A program made the position numbers and the translations under genes. 64,000 nt of DNA, from NCBI GenBank assembly GCA_905479915.1, contig CAJQOH010000025.1, forward strand, positions 155,287-219,286, given 5' to 3'. Below are positions 8,319-17,511 of this stretch, in pieces. The stretch comes from an uncultured Flavobacteriales bacterium. Its GTDB lineage: Bacteria; Bacteroidota; Bacteroidia; Flavobacteriales_E; Vicingaceae. Within the stretch, counting starts at the first letter, position 1; each line of letters starts with the position of its first letter. Under the pieces are notes generated by a model. That model was not told the origin of the DNA. It saw nothing but the letters and a program-made list of their open reading frames with translations, and ran no database searches.

Positions 8319-9293
8319 TTGAAAAAGATATTACTTACAATATTAAAGATTGCTATTCCTTTAGGAATAGGTGTTTATCTTACTTGGTTTTTTATTTCTA
8401 GGCTTTCTGATGTTGAGTTGGAAAACTTAAAAGAGGCTTTTGTAAAAGCGGATTATATCTACATTGTTTATGGTATAATCATCATGCTATTAAGTCACAT
8501 GAGTAGAGCTTATAGATGGAGGTATATGCTTCAGCCCTTAGGGCATACACCCAGTTTCTGGAAAATGTACCACAGTGTTATGATAGGGTATTTGATTAAT
8601 TTAACAATACCAAGGTCAGGAGAGGTTGCTAGAGCTGGATATTATGCGAAGTATGAGAAAAAAGCTGCTTTTGAAAAAGTATTAGGAACCATTCTTGTTG
8701 AGCGAGTTATAGATGTATTGATGTTAGGGATAGTTTTTCTAATCACCATGTATTTACAAAAGGATGTGGAGGCTTTTAACACCATTAAAGAGACTGGAAA
8801 AACAACTGTTCCTTTTTGGGTTTATGCAACCGTTGCAGGGGTCTTTTTCCTTATCTTAGGAGGGGTTTTATTTTCTAATAAGTTAAAAGAAAAAGTAATA
8901 GGTCTTTTTAAAGGAATATTAGAAGGTGTTAAAACCATTTTTAAATTAAAACAGCGTACTGCTTATGTTGGCCATACTTTATTTATTTGGGCATGTTATG
9001 TTATAATGATTTGGGTATGTTCTTTCGCACTTCCAGAGACTTCAGGACTAAGTGTAAATGCGGTTTTTGCTGTTTTTCTTATTGGTGGCGTAGCAATTTC
9101 TGCTACTCCAGGAGGAATTGGCCTATATCCTTTGTTGGTTGCAGCTGTACTAACTGATTTATATGCTGTTGAGAATGCTGGTTCATTTAGTATGCTAGCT
9201 TGGTCGGCCCTTACGGTATTTACTATTTTATTTGGCCTAGTTTCACTTTTTGTTTTACCTCTTGTAAGTAAAGACGAACCAGAAAGTGAGTAA
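8319..9293 (+). CDS. Flippase-like / lysylphosphatidylglycerol synthase TM-region membrane protein
   Basis: A 324-residue polytopic protein of the UPF0104/YbhN type with about seven or eight membrane segments. The family pattern is clear: SRAYRWRYML after the second segment, then NLTIPRSGEVARAGYYAKYE, then ATPGGIGLYPLLV towards the C-terminus. Start is a TTG at 8319, since no ATG occurs before residue 48 and the TTG begins a good first membrane segment. Members are thought to move or remodel lipids in the inner membrane, but the substrate here is unknown. It overlaps the next gene by 8 bases if that gene begins at its GTG. Confidence 0.85.
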   Translation: MKKILLTILKIAIPLGIGVYLTWFFISRLSDVELENLKEAFVKADYIYIVYGIIIMLLSHMSRAYRWRYMLQPLGHTPSFWKMYHSVMIGYLINLTIPRSGEVARAGYYAKYEKKAAFEKVLGTILVERVIDVLMLGIVFLITMYLQKDVEAFNTIKETGKTTVPFWVYATVAGVFFLILGGVLFSNKLKEKVIGLFKGILEGVKTIFKLKQRTAYVGHTLFIWACYVIMIWVCSFALPETSGLSVNAVFAVFLIGGVAISATPGGIGLYPLLVAAVLTDLYAVENAGSFSMLAWSALTVFTILFGLVSLFVLPLVSKDEPESE

Positions 9294-9807
9294 CCATCTC
9301 TTAAATATTTCAGAAAAAATAATGTTAAAAGGTGCTCTTTTAACAACACTTAATGGTTGGAAACAAACGGACAAAAAAGTTGTTTTCACCAATGGTGTTT
9401 TTGACATAATTCATAGAGGGCATATTGAGTACTTAGCGGAAGCTGCGAGTTGTGGAGACAAGTTTGTTGTAGCTGTAAATGCTGATAAATCTGTAAAAAG
9501 ATTAGGAAAAGGTGATAGCAGACCACTTCAAGATGAAAACTCTAGGGCACTAATTATTGCTGCCTTAGCTTTTGTTGATGCTGTTATTGTTTTTAATGAC
9601 GACACCCCTTTTAACCTTATTTCTGAGATAACTCCTGATGTTCTTATTAAAGGAGGCGATTATGACGCTGATTGTACAGACCCGGACAATAAAAAATACA
9701 TTGTTGGTTCTGATGTGGTAAAAAGAAACGGTGGGAATGTTGAAGTAATACAATTTGTTGAGGGTTATTCTACTACCAAAATAGAGGAAAAGATAAAGAA
9801 TAGTTAG
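9286..9807 (+). CDS. rfaE2: D-glycero-beta-D-manno-heptose 1-phosphate adenylyltransferase (RfaE2 type)
   Basis: A 173-residue nucleotidyltransferase matching the C-terminal cytidylyltransferase-like half of HldE. It shows VVFTNGVFDIIHRGHIEYL with the HxGH nucleotide-binding motif, NADKSVKRLGKG, and the end motif GYSTTKIEEKI. The reaction is ADP-heptose formation for LPS core. The listed start is a GTG at 9286 overlapping the previous gene; an ATG at 9322 would remove residues (NISEKI) that resemble the KI-start of homologues, so I keep the longer form. It is a stand-alone E2 domain without the kinase half. Confidence 0.88.
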   Translation: MSNHLLNISEKIMLKGALLTTLNGWKQTDKKVVFTNGVFDIIHRGHIEYLAEAASCGDKFVVAVNADKSVKRLGKGDSRPLQDENSRALIIAALAFVDAVIVFNDDTPFNLISEITPDVLIKGGDYDADCTDPDNKKYIVGSDVVKRNGGNVEVIQFVEGYSTTKIEEKIKNS

Positions 9808-9871
9808 TCTTCTTTTCTCTTAACATTAAACAAGCTTTAATCTTACGGCCTATTTTTCGTTATTTTGTACG

Positions 9872-10627
9872 ATGCAAGTCAAACTATCAGTTGTTGTTAT
9901 TACCTTTAATGAAGAGCAAAATATTGAGCGCTGTTTAAATTCTGTTGCTTCTATTGCTGATGATATTGTAGTGGTAGATTCTTTTTCTACCGATAAAACC
10001 AAGCAAATTTGTTTGGATAATAATGCTCGATTTGTTGAGCATAAGTTTGATGGGCATATAGAGCAAAAAAACTGGGCGTTAACTCAGGCAAAACATCAGT
10101 ATGTTCTTTCTTTGGATGCAGATGAGGCGCTTACAAAAGAGTTACAAGTCAAAATAACTGAAATAAAAAACAACTGGGAGTCTGACGCTTACAGCTTTAA
10201 TCGATTGACCAATTATTGCGGACAATGGATCAACCATTGTGGTTGGTACCCAGATAAAAAACTAAGGCTTTGGGACATAACAAAGGGTAGTTGGGGGGGA
10301 GAAAACCCTCATGATAAAGTAATAATGCAAGCGGGACTTGAGCCTAAGCATATTCCTTTAGATATTTTACACTACAGTTATTATACACTTGACCAGCACG
10401 AAAAGCAATTGCAAAAATTTGCAGAAATTAGTGCTCAAGCAGCATTTAAGAAAGGGAAAAAAAGTAGCTCCTTTAAAGTTTTTTACAAGTCTTGGGCAAA
10501 GTTTTTAAGGAATTATATTTTAAAGTTAGGCTTTTTGGATGGTCGTAATGGCTATATCATTTGTAAAAACACAGCAAAAGAAACAGCAATTAAATATAGA
10601 AGATTAAAAGAGTTGCAAGGCCAATAA
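9872..10627 (+). CDS. GT2 glycosyltransferase, WaaE/KdtX-like
   Basis: A 251-residue family 2 glycosyltransferase. The fold begins LSVVVITFNEEQNIERCL, then DDIVVVDSFSTDKT, and the DxD metal/nucleotide motif is in SLDADEAL around residue 91. The later WGGENPHDKV and Cys/Trp-rich segment are typical of WaaE-like beta-1,4-glucosyltransferases acting on LPS inner core. It follows rfaE2 by 64 bases, in keeping with a core-polysaccharide role. The exact donor and acceptor cannot be read from the sequence. Confidence 0.88.
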   Translation: MQVKLSVVVITFNEEQNIERCLNSVASIADDIVVVDSFSTDKTKQICLDNNARFVEHKFDGHIEQKNWALTQAKHQYVLSLDADEALTKELQVKITEIKNNWESDAYSFNRLTNYCGQWINHCGWYPDKKLRLWDITKGSWGGENPHDKVIMQAGLEPKHIPLDILHYSYYTLDQHEKQLQKFAEISAQAAFKKGKKSSSFKVFYKSWAKFLRNYILKLGFLDGRNGYIICKNTAKETAIKYRRLKELQGQ

Positions 10628-10745
10628 AACCATTAGCCTTTTTTGTCAGAATAGCATGTTTTATCGCTGTAAAAGTGAAGAAGTTAAAAGTTTCCCAAAA
10701 AAAACGAACTTTATAAGCTAAAAGCGTTTGAATTAAAATAAAGGA

Positions 10746-11195
10746 ATGATAAACAAGTTTAAAGAGGAGCAACGATTTACTCAGTGGTGGGTATGGTCCA
10801 TTATGCTTGGTTTGTTGATTGTTCCGGTTTACGCTTTTCTTTCTGCAGGGGCTGCTGAGGGGTTTAAAACTATACCGGTTGTTTTGGTTATAGTCTTGTT
10901 TTATTTTTTGAAGCTAACAACATCAATTGATGAATCTGGTATTCGGATGTTTTTTTTCCCATTCGTTCGCAAAACAGTAAGCTGGTCTGAAATAAAATCA
11001 ACAAAAGTGTTTGACTATGGTTTTGTTGGAGGATGGTGAATTCGAATGTGGACTGATTATGGTACGGTTTATAATATTAGAGGGAGTAAGGGTCTTTTGG
11101 TGGAATTAAACGATGGTAAAACTTTTGTTATTGGAACACAAAAAGAAAAAGATTTACGAAATATATTAAATGAATTAGGAGAGCTGGGTGAATAA
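10746..11195 (+). pseudogene. PH-like membrane protein interrupted by an in-frame TGA
   Basis: Codons 1-97 encode two membrane segments (about residues 18-58) and a PH-like segment ending YGFVGGW; TGA at 11037-11039 then stops the frame. The same frame continues open for 51 more codons (IRMWTDYGTVYNIRG...FVIGTQKEKDL) to TAA at 11193-11195, which is exactly the remaining part expected of this family, where the motif reads GGWGIR. One GGA-to-TGA change explains everything. The full frame overlaps the next gene's GTG start by 8 bases, as expected of an intact operon. Either a recent nonsense mutation, a sequencing error or read-through; the N-terminal 97 residues may still be made. UGA is a normal stop elsewhere in the window. 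Confidence 0.8.
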
Positions 11196-14100
11196 TAATT
11201 ATCAGATATTAATAAGAAAGTTAGATGCTTTTATCAGGAAGTACTATAAGAACATGCTTTTAAAAGGCGGGATTTATAGTGTTGGACTGTTGTTAATCTC
11301 TTTTATCATATTTACATCTATTGAATATTTTGGTGAGTTTAATATTGTTGGGCGAACAGTCTTGTTTTATTCGTTTATTACAATCACATCATATTTATTG
11401 ATTAATTATATTGTTTTACCGCTTTCCAAACTTTATAGGTTTGGTAAAGTAATTAACCACAATCAAGCAGCAGAGATTATTGGGAACCATTTTGATGAGG
11501 TAAAAGACAAGCTAATTAATGTGTTGCAATTAGAGCATAAGACACATGAAAACAGGAATAGCTTATTGTTAGCAAGTATTGATCAAAAATCACTAGAACT
11601 TAATCCCGTTCCATTTACTAGTGCCGTAAGTTTCGCGGAAAACAAGCAATACCTGAAGTATTTGTTTATTCCATTGTTGTTATTGATAGGCGTGTCTGTT
11701 GTATCTCCAAAAATATTTACGGTTGGTGCAGAGAGGCTCGTAAATTATAGCACCTACATTGCTCCGGTAGCTCCATTTAAAATGGAAATAGGGAATAAAG
11801 ATCTTTCGGTTTTAAAAAATAAAGACTTTACTCTTGAAGTAACTGTTTCTGGAAACGAACTGCCAAACAAGCTTTATATAGAAGAGGGCGGGAACAAATA
11901 CGCTTTGAGTAGAACGGATAAAAAAACATATGCTTATTTGTTTAAGAATGTTCAAGAACAAAAAGATTTTAAGCTTTACGCTGCCGGGTTTTATTCTGAC
12001 GAGCATAATTTAGAAGTTATTCCAAATCCAGTTTTAACAAACTTTTCGGTGAATATAAACTACCCGAAGTATCTTAATAAGCCAGACGAAGTATTGCAAA
12101 ATACAGGGGACCTTATTCTTCCAGAAGGAACAGAAATGCAGTGGAATATTGATGCAGAAGATGCTGACTATCTATATTTTGTAATGGCAGGCAGCTCTGA
12201 ACAACTGAAAACATCAGGCTCTAGGTTTTCTTACACTAAGGTTGCAAAACAAAATGCAGGCTATGCAATTATCCCCTCCAATAGCTTTGTTGAGTTTGGC
12301 GACACGGTTCAATATTCTTTACAGGTTATTGCAGATAAATTTCCGTCTGTTCAGATGACGGAAAAAAGAGATTCCACGAATGATAACCGATTTTATTTTA
12401 AAGGAGAGATTTCTGATGATTATGGTTTTTCGGGATTAACGTTTAATTATCGAATTACCAACCAAATAGATTCGTTGCCAGGAAGAAATAAAGTACAATC
12501 AGTTGACATTCCATTTAACACATCAGTTACGATTGATGAGTTTTTTCATTTCTGGAACCTAGAAGAGCTGGACATGCTTCCGGGTGATGAAATAGCCTAT
12601 TATTTTGAAGTTTGGGACAATGATGGGGTAAACGGAAGAAAGTCTGCTAAAACGGCTTTAAAAACCTTTAAATCTAAAACGATTAAAGAACGAAATAGCG
12701 AAGCATCAAAAAGCAATCAAAATATTAAGAAAGATTTGGCAGAAAGTATTACTGATGCAAAACAAATTCAGAAGGATTTAGAAGAGTTAAAGAAAAAGTT
12801 ATCTGAAAAGAAAAAAGTTGGTTGGGAAGAAAAAGAGAAGATGAAGGAGCTTTTGGAGAAGCAAAAAGAATTGGAAAAAAAGGTGAATGAAATCCAAAAA
12901 GAGAATGAAAAGAATAACAATCAACAGAATCAGTTTAAGCAACGAAGTGAAGAAATATTGCAAAAGCAAGAGCAGTTGCAAAAGTTATTTGACGAGTTGA
13001 TGACTGATGAGATGAAGGAAATGATGGAGAAGCTTCAAGAAATGATGGAGAAAATGGACAAGAACATGATGGAGGGTGAAATGGAAAAAATGGACATGTC
13101 TAATAAGGATTTAGAAAAGGAGCTGGATCGCTCTCTTGAGCTTTTTAAACAAATGGAATTCGAGGAAAAGCTAGATGAAGTTAAAAACAAATTGAATGAG
13201 CTAGCAGACAAACAGAATGATCTAGCTGAGGATACTAAAAACAAGAAGGGAGATAACGAAGAGTTGAAGAAAGAGCAGGAGCATATATCTAAAGAGTTTG
13301 AAGATGTAAAAAAAGAGTTAGACGAGCTAGAAAAGATGGACAAGGAATTGGAGAAGCCTAACGGAATGGAAGAGACTAAGAAGGATCAAGAGCAGGTTTC
13401 TGAGGACATGAAAAAGAGTTCAGAACAATTAGAGAACAAGAAGAATAAAAAGTCATCAGAATCTCAAAAGGATGCGGCAAAGAAAATGAGTGAAATGGCT
13501 CAAAAAATGGATGCGATGCAAAAGGAAGCCCAAAATTCTGGTGAAGATATGGATGCCTTAAGACAGCTTTTAGACAACCTATTACACCTTTCATTTGAGC
13601 AAGAAGAGTTGATGACAAAATATAAGAAGATGGACAGGAAGAACCCTGAATATGTTGCCGTTACTCAACAGCAAAAAAAGTTAAAAGATGACGCAAAGAT
13701 GATTGAGGATTCTTTATTTGCATTAAGCAAAAGGGTTGTTCAGCTAGCAACATCGATTAATAAAGAAATTAGTTCGATAAATAATAATATGGCTAAAACG
13801 ATTGAGTTTATGGCTGAAAGGCAAACTCCAATGGCTGCCGCAAGACAACAATACATTATGACGTCAATAAACAATTTGGCATTACTCTTTGATGAGGCAT
13901 TGCAACAGATGCAGAAACAAGCTCAGCAGAAACCGGGAGAGGGAAGTTGTGATAAGCCTGGAGGGAAAGGAAAACCAAAAGCAGGAATGGGATCTATTAA
14001 GAAAATGCAAAAGGCACTTCAGAAGCAGCTAGAAGCAATGAAAAAGCAAATGGAGAAAGGAAACAAGCCCGGAGGAAAGAAGCCAGGAAAACAAAAAGGT

Positions 14101-14535
14101 GAAGGAACCGGAATGCCTGGAGGTAAGGGAGGAACGAGTGAATCTTTAGCAAAAATGGCTGCACAACAGGCTAAAATTAGACAGGAACTTAACAGGCTTA
14201 AAAGGGGCGGGGCCGGAGTAAACGGTCTTTCTAAGCTGATGGAAGAAACGGAAACTGACATTGTAAATAAAAGAATAACACAGCGTACAATTAATAGGCA
14301 AAAAGAGATTTTAACGCGCTTATTGGAATCAGAAAAGGCGGATAGGGAAAGAGAATGGGACGATAAAAGAGAATCAAAAGAAGGGAAAATAAAAGAAAAA
14401 GGTAACCCTGAACTCTTTTTTGAGTATAACAAGCAAAAAGAACAGGAGGTGGACCTAATCAAAACAACGCCACCAACACTTAGTAATTTTTATAAGAAAA
14501 AAGTAACACAATATTTTCAAAACATTAACCAATGA
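11188..14535 (+). CDS. DUF4175 family membrane protein with long coiled coil
   Basis: A 1115-residue Bacteroidota-type protein. Residues 20-75 contain two membrane segments and 150-175 a third; about 190-500 is a beta-rich periplasmic region; about 510-860 is an extremely charged Lys/Glu/Met coiled coil; 910-1000 is rich in Gly, Lys and Gln; and the C-terminus is helical. The start is a GTG at 11188 inside the end of the previous gene. The 3' end overlaps the RsbW-like gene by 4 bases (ATGA). The family's function is not known to me; its conserved place ahead of the ATPase/ybeY/mnmG genes suggests an envelope-associated housekeeping role. Confidence 0.85.
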   Translation: MNNNYQILIRKLDAFIRKYYKNMLLKGGIYSVGLLLISFIIFTSIEYFGEFNIVGRTVLFYSFITITSYLLINYIVLPLSKLYRFGKVINHNQAAEIIGNHFDEVKDKLINVLQLEHKTHENRNSLLLASIDQKSLELNPVPFTSAVSFAENKQYLKYLFIPLLLLIGVSVVSPKIFTVGAERLVNYSTYIAPVAPFKMEIGNKDLSVLKNKDFTLEVTVSGNELPNKLYIEEGGNKYALSRTDKKTYAYLFKNVQEQKDFKLYAAGFYSDEHNLEVIPNPVLTNFSVNINYPKYLNKPDEVLQNTGDLILPEGTEMQWNIDAEDADYLYFVMAGSSEQLKTSGSRFSYTKVAKQNAGYAIIPSNSFVEFGDTVQYSLQVIADKFPSVQMTEKRDSTNDNRFYFKGEISDDYGFSGLTFNYRITNQIDSLPGRNKVQSVDIPFNTSVTIDEFFHFWNLEELDMLPGDEIAYYFEVWDNDGVNGRKSAKTALKTFKSKTIKERNSEASKSNQNIKKDLAESITDAKQIQKDLEELKKKLSEKKKVGWEEKEKMKELLEKQKELEKKVNEIQKENEKNNNQQNQFKQRSEEILQKQEQLQKLFDELMTDEMKEMMEKLQEMMEKMDKNMMEGEMEKMDMSNKDLEKELDRSLELFKQMEFEEKLDEVKNKLNELADKQNDLAEDTKNKKGDNEELKKEQEHISKEFEDVKKELDELEKMDKELEKPNGMEETKKDQEQVSEDMKKSSEQLENKKNKKSSESQKDAAKKMSEMAQKMDAMQKEAQNSGEDMDALRQLLDNLLHLSFEQEELMTKYKKMDRKNPEYVAVTQQQKKLKDDAKMIEDSLFALSKRVVQLATSINKEISSINNNMAKTIEFMAERQTPMAAARQQYIMTSINNLALLFDEALQQMQKQAQQKPGEGSCDKPGGKGKPKAGMGSIKKMQKALQKQLEAMKKQMEKGNKPGGKKPGKQKGEGTGMPGGKGGTSESLAKMAAQQAKIRQELNRLKRGGAGVNGLSKLMEETETDIVNKRITQRTINRQKEILTRLLESEKADREREWDDKRESKEGKIKEKGNPELFFEYNKQKEQEVDLIKTTPPTLSNFYKKKVTQYFQNINQ

Positions 14536-14951
14536 TTGAAGGCGGAATTATTCAACAACTAGAACTTCCCTCAAAACTAGAAAGCATACTAGAAATAGAG
14601 AGCTTTATAGATGTAGTTTGCGAACAAAACAAGTTTGGCAAAGATTATTACGGAAACATACTTATTGCGTTAACAGAGGCTGTTAATAATGCTATTACCC
14701 ACGGAAATAAATTAGACCCTGAAAAAAAGGTTTATTTAAATATGGAAGCTACAAATGATGAAGTAGAATTCATAATTAAAGACGAGGGTTTTGGTTTTGA
14801 TTATGAGAATGTACCTGACCCAACCCTACCAGAAAATCTAGAGAGTTTAAATGGGAGAGGTATCTTTTTAATGCATAGCTTAGCAGACGATGTTGCTTTT
14901 GAAGAGAACGGAGCAATTATAAGGCTAAAATTTTCTATATCAAATAGTTAA
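14532..14951 (+). CDS. RsbW-like ATP-binding protein (anti-sigma factor kinase type)
   Basis: A 139-residue stand-alone HATPase_c_2 domain. The N-box is ALTEAVNNAITHG (about residues 47-59), the G1 region is DEGFGFDYENVPDP and the G2-like loop is GRGIFLMHSL. There is no phosphoacceptor histidine domain. Relatives include RsbW and SpoIIAB, which bind and phosphorylate STAS proteins or hold sigma factors in partner-switching systems, but no STAS or sigma gene is next to it. It overlaps DUF4175 by 4 bases and shares one base with ybeY, so translation is probably coupled. Confidence 0.85.
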   Translation: MIEGGIIQQLELPSKLESILEIESFIDVVCEQNKFGKDYYGNILIALTEAVNNAITHGNKLDPEKKVYLNMEATNDEVEFIIKDEGFGFDYENVPDPTLPENLESLNGRGIFLMHSLADDVAFEENGAIIRLKFSISNS

Positions 14952-15382
14952 TGGAAGAGTTAAGTCTTGTTTCCTTTTTTTCTGAAGACATTGAATTTGA
15001 GCTTTCTAAAGAGGAAGTTGCAGTTCGTTGGGTGCAAAATACGATTGAGAATGAAGGGAAAAAAACTGGAGAAATCAATTATATTTTTTGTTCTGATGAA
15101 TATCTTCATAAGATTAATTTGGAGCACTTGCAACACGATACATATACGGATATAATTACGTTTAATTATTGCGAAGAGAAGCTAGTGAGTGCCGATATAT
15201 TTATTAGTATAGATAGGGTTAAAGAAAACGCTAAAACATTTCAAACGTCATTTCAGAACGAACTAAACCGGGTAATTATACATGGTGTTTTGCACCTTGT
15301 TGGTTATGACGACAAGAGTACTTCGGATAAAGAGCTTATGAGAACTAAAGAAGATTTTTATTTATCTTTGCAAGCGGAATAA
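14951..15382 (+). CDS. ybeY: Endoribonuclease / rRNA maturation factor YbeY
   Basis: A 143-residue UPF0054 protein involved in 16S rRNA 3'-end maturation and ribosome quality control. The metal motif reads HGVLHLVGYDDK: the first two histidines of the classical HxxxHxxxxxH are kept, and the eleventh position is Asp instead of His. I recall the same replacement in other Bacteroidota YbeY proteins, so it is likely lineage-specific and not a lesion. Its ATG shares a base with the previous stop (TAATG-type coupling). It is followed by a parS-like site and then mnmG. Confidence 0.92.
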   Translation: MEELSLVSFFSEDIEFELSKEEVAVRWVQNTIENEGKKTGEINYIFCSDEYLHKINLEHLQHDTYTDIITFNYCEEKLVSADIFISIDRVKENAKTFQTSFQNELNRVIIHGVLHLVGYDDKSTSDKELMRTKEDFYLSLQAE

Positions 15383-15387
15383 ATTTT

Positions 15388-15403
15388 CGTTCCACGTGAA
15401 ACA
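15388..15403 (+). promoter_or_regulatory. parS-like centromere site, copy 1
   Basis: CGTTCCACGTGAAACA matches 14 of 16 positions of the widely conserved ParB-binding site TGTTTCACGTGAAACA, with the CACGTG core intact. It lies in the 33-bp gap between ybeY and mnmG. A better copy lies just after mnmG. Confidence 0.6.
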
Positions 15404-15415
15404 ATTTAATTTTTG

Positions 15416-17278
15416 ATGAAAAAAGAATACGATGTAATCGTTGTTGGAGGGGGTCATGCAGGATGTGAGGCTGCTGCCGCTGCCGCAAATTTAGGGTCTG
15501 AAACATTGTTGATTACAATGAATATGGACACTATTGCCCAAATGTCTTGTAATCCAGCCATGGGTGGAGTTGCAAAAGGACAAATTGTTAGGGAAATAGA
15601 TGCTTTGGGTGGCTACTCTGGAATTATTAGTGACAAGAGTGCTATTCAATTCAAAATGTTAAACCGCTCTAAGGGCCCTGCAATGTGGAGTCCAAGAACT
15701 CAGAATGATAGAATGCTTTTTTCTAAGGAATGGCGCTTAATGCTGGAGCAAACAGAAAATCTTGATTTTTGGCAAGATATGGTGGTGGGTTTGCTTGTTG
15801 AAAAAGATGTGTGTGTTGGCGTAAAAACTCAAATTGGAGTGGAGTTTAAAGCGAAGTCTGTAATACTTACAAATGGTACTTTTTTAAACGGTTTAATCCA
15901 TATTGGAGAAAAACAATTTGGAGGAGGAAGAGCTGGCGCTCGTCCTTCGGTTGGTTTAACGGAGCAATTAATTTCTTTAGGGTTTGAATCGGGCAGAATG
16001 AAAACGGGAACTCCACCAAGAGTTGATGGCCGATCTATAAATTACGATGTTTTAGAGGAGCAACCTGGTGATGAAAACCCGGGAACATTTTCTTATAAAG
16101 CAGATCATAAACTCGAAAAACAAAGAAGTTGTTTCATAGGCTATACCAATCAAAATGTTCATGATGTTTTGCAAACAGGGTTTGAAAAATCACCGATGTT
16201 TGCAGGAAGAATTCAAGGCTTAGGGCCAAGATATTGTCCTTCAATTGAGGATAAAATTGTTCGTTTTTCAGAAAGAGAAAGACACCAACTTTTTGTTGAG
16301 CCAGAGGGGTGGAATACATGTGAGATTTATCTTAATGGTTTCTCTACCTCTTTGCCAGAAGATGTTCAAATGAAGGCTATGAATTTAATTCCTGGGTTTG
16401 AAAACGCTAAAATGTTTAGACCGGGTTATGCGATAGAATACGACTTTTTTCAGCCCACACAATTGCACAATACATTAGAGACAAAGGGCGTTTCTAATTT
16501 GTATTTTGCTGGTCAGATTAATGGAACAACTGGCTATGAAGAGGCAGGTGGACAAGGCCTAATGGCAGGAATTAATGCGCACTTAAAAAACAACAATAAA
16601 GAACCTTTTGTATTAAAAAGAGACCAGGCTTATATAGGAGTTTTAATTGATGACCTGGTTACCAAGGGCACATCAGAGCCTTATAGAATGTTTACGTCAA
16701 GAGCAGAATATAGAATACTTTTAAGACAGGATAATGCGGATATTCGACTAACTGAAATTTCACATAAACTAGGATTGGCTGATCAATCTCGTTTAAACGA
16801 AGTTGAGAAAAAGGCAAAGAATATTGAATCTATTATTGCTAATTTTTCTAAAACAAGTTTGATTCCTGATGAAGTTAACCCTTATTTAGAAAAGCAAAAC
16901 TCTTCTCCTTTAAAGCAAAAAGTTAAGGCAGCTTCTGTTGTTACCCGTCCAAATATTACAGTTTTAGGGTTGAAGGATAACAATGATAAACTGGCCGAAT
17001 CTTTAATAGATTACTCTGAAATTGAAATTGAAAATGCTGAAATTTTAATGAAGTATGAGGGCTATATTAAAAGAGAAAAAGAGGTGGCTGATAAATTAAT
17101 GCGGCTAGAAGATATTAAGATCTATGATGATATTGATTATTCTAAATTGAGTTCTTTGTCGGGAGAGGCAGTAGATAAATTAACTAAAGTTAAACCAACT
17201 ACAATTGGGCAAGCTTCTCGAATAAGTGGAATCTCGCCATCAGATATTTCGGTTTTGATGGTTTTTCACGGTAGGTAA
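15416..17278 (+). CDS. mnmG: tRNA uridine-5-carboxymethylaminomethyl modification enzyme MnmG
   Basis: A 620-residue FAD protein which, with MnmE, installs the cmnm5 group on U34 of several tRNAs. It opens with the dinucleotide-binding motif VVGGGHAGCEAA, followed by the family signatures CNPAMGGVAKG and GYEEAGGQGLMAG, and ends with the helical tRNA-binding tail (GQASRISGISPSDISVL). I start it at the ATG at 15416; the TTG at 15413 would add one residue. In many bacteria mnmG lies near the replication origin, and here it is bracketed by two parS-like sites. Confidence 0.98.
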   Translation: MKKEYDVIVVGGGHAGCEAAAAAANLGSETLLITMNMDTIAQMSCNPAMGGVAKGQIVREIDALGGYSGIISDKSAIQFKMLNRSKGPAMWSPRTQNDRMLFSKEWRLMLEQTENLDFWQDMVVGLLVEKDVCVGVKTQIGVEFKAKSVILTNGTFLNGLIHIGEKQFGGGRAGARPSVGLTEQLISLGFESGRMKTGTPPRVDGRSINYDVLEEQPGDENPGTFSYKADHKLEKQRSCFIGYTNQNVHDVLQTGFEKSPMFAGRIQGLGPRYCPSIEDKIVRFSERERHQLFVEPEGWNTCEIYLNGFSTSLPEDVQMKAMNLIPGFENAKMFRPGYAIEYDFFQPTQLHNTLETKGVSNLYFAGQINGTTGYEEAGGQGLMAGINAHLKNNNKEPFVLKRDQAYIGVLIDDLVTKGTSEPYRMFTSRAEYRILLRQDNADIRLTEISHKLGLADQSRLNEVEKKAKNIESIIANFSKTSLIPDEVNPYLEKQNSSPLKQKVKAASVVTRPNITVLGLKDNNDKLAESLIDYSEIEIENAEILMKYEGYIKREKEVADKLMRLEDIKIYDDIDYSKLSSLSGEAVDKLTKVKPTTIGQASRISGISPSDISVLMVFHGR

Positions 17279-17282
17279 ACTT

Positions 17283-17298
17283 TGTTCCACGTGAAACA
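17283..17298 (+). promoter_or_regulatory. parS-like centromere site, copy 2
   Basis: TGTTCCACGTGAAACA matches 15 of 16 positions of the consensus parS TGTTTCACGTGAAACA and lies four bases after the mnmG stop. Two such sites within 1.9 kb are far above chance for a 16-mer. I found no third copy when scanning the CACGTG occurrences in the window. Confidence 0.7.
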
Positions 17299-17511
17299 CC
17301 CGCTCCTTTTTAGAAAACATCATTTTAAGCCGATTTAAAGCCCTTATACCCTTGGCTAGTCCTTGTGTATGAAAATGTAGAGAAACCTCCTCTTTCAAAA
17401 ATTAGCTGTAAATTGCTGAAAAACAGATGGTTGTGGTGTTTTTGTTGTGAATCTTTTAAAAAATAAATTAAAATAGGTGATTTACGTATAGGTTGGGCTA
17501 TTTTTATCATA

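Noticed and set aside
11037..11039. TGA in the PH-like gene read as recoding (selenocysteine or UGA-Gly)
   Set aside because: Gly is expected, not Sec; no hairpin like a SECIS was evident; several genes here end in TGA, so UGA is a stop in this organism.
12799..14462. Long antisense open frames across the DUF4175 gene
   Set aside because: They are low-complexity Ser/Leu/Phe-rich complements of the Lys/Glu coiled coil and share its codon bias; no start or ribosome-binding context.
17325..17510. Minus-strand 61-codon frame in the mnmG/DUF6056 gap
   Set aside because: No signal peptide, motif or promoter; composition like noncoding DNA.
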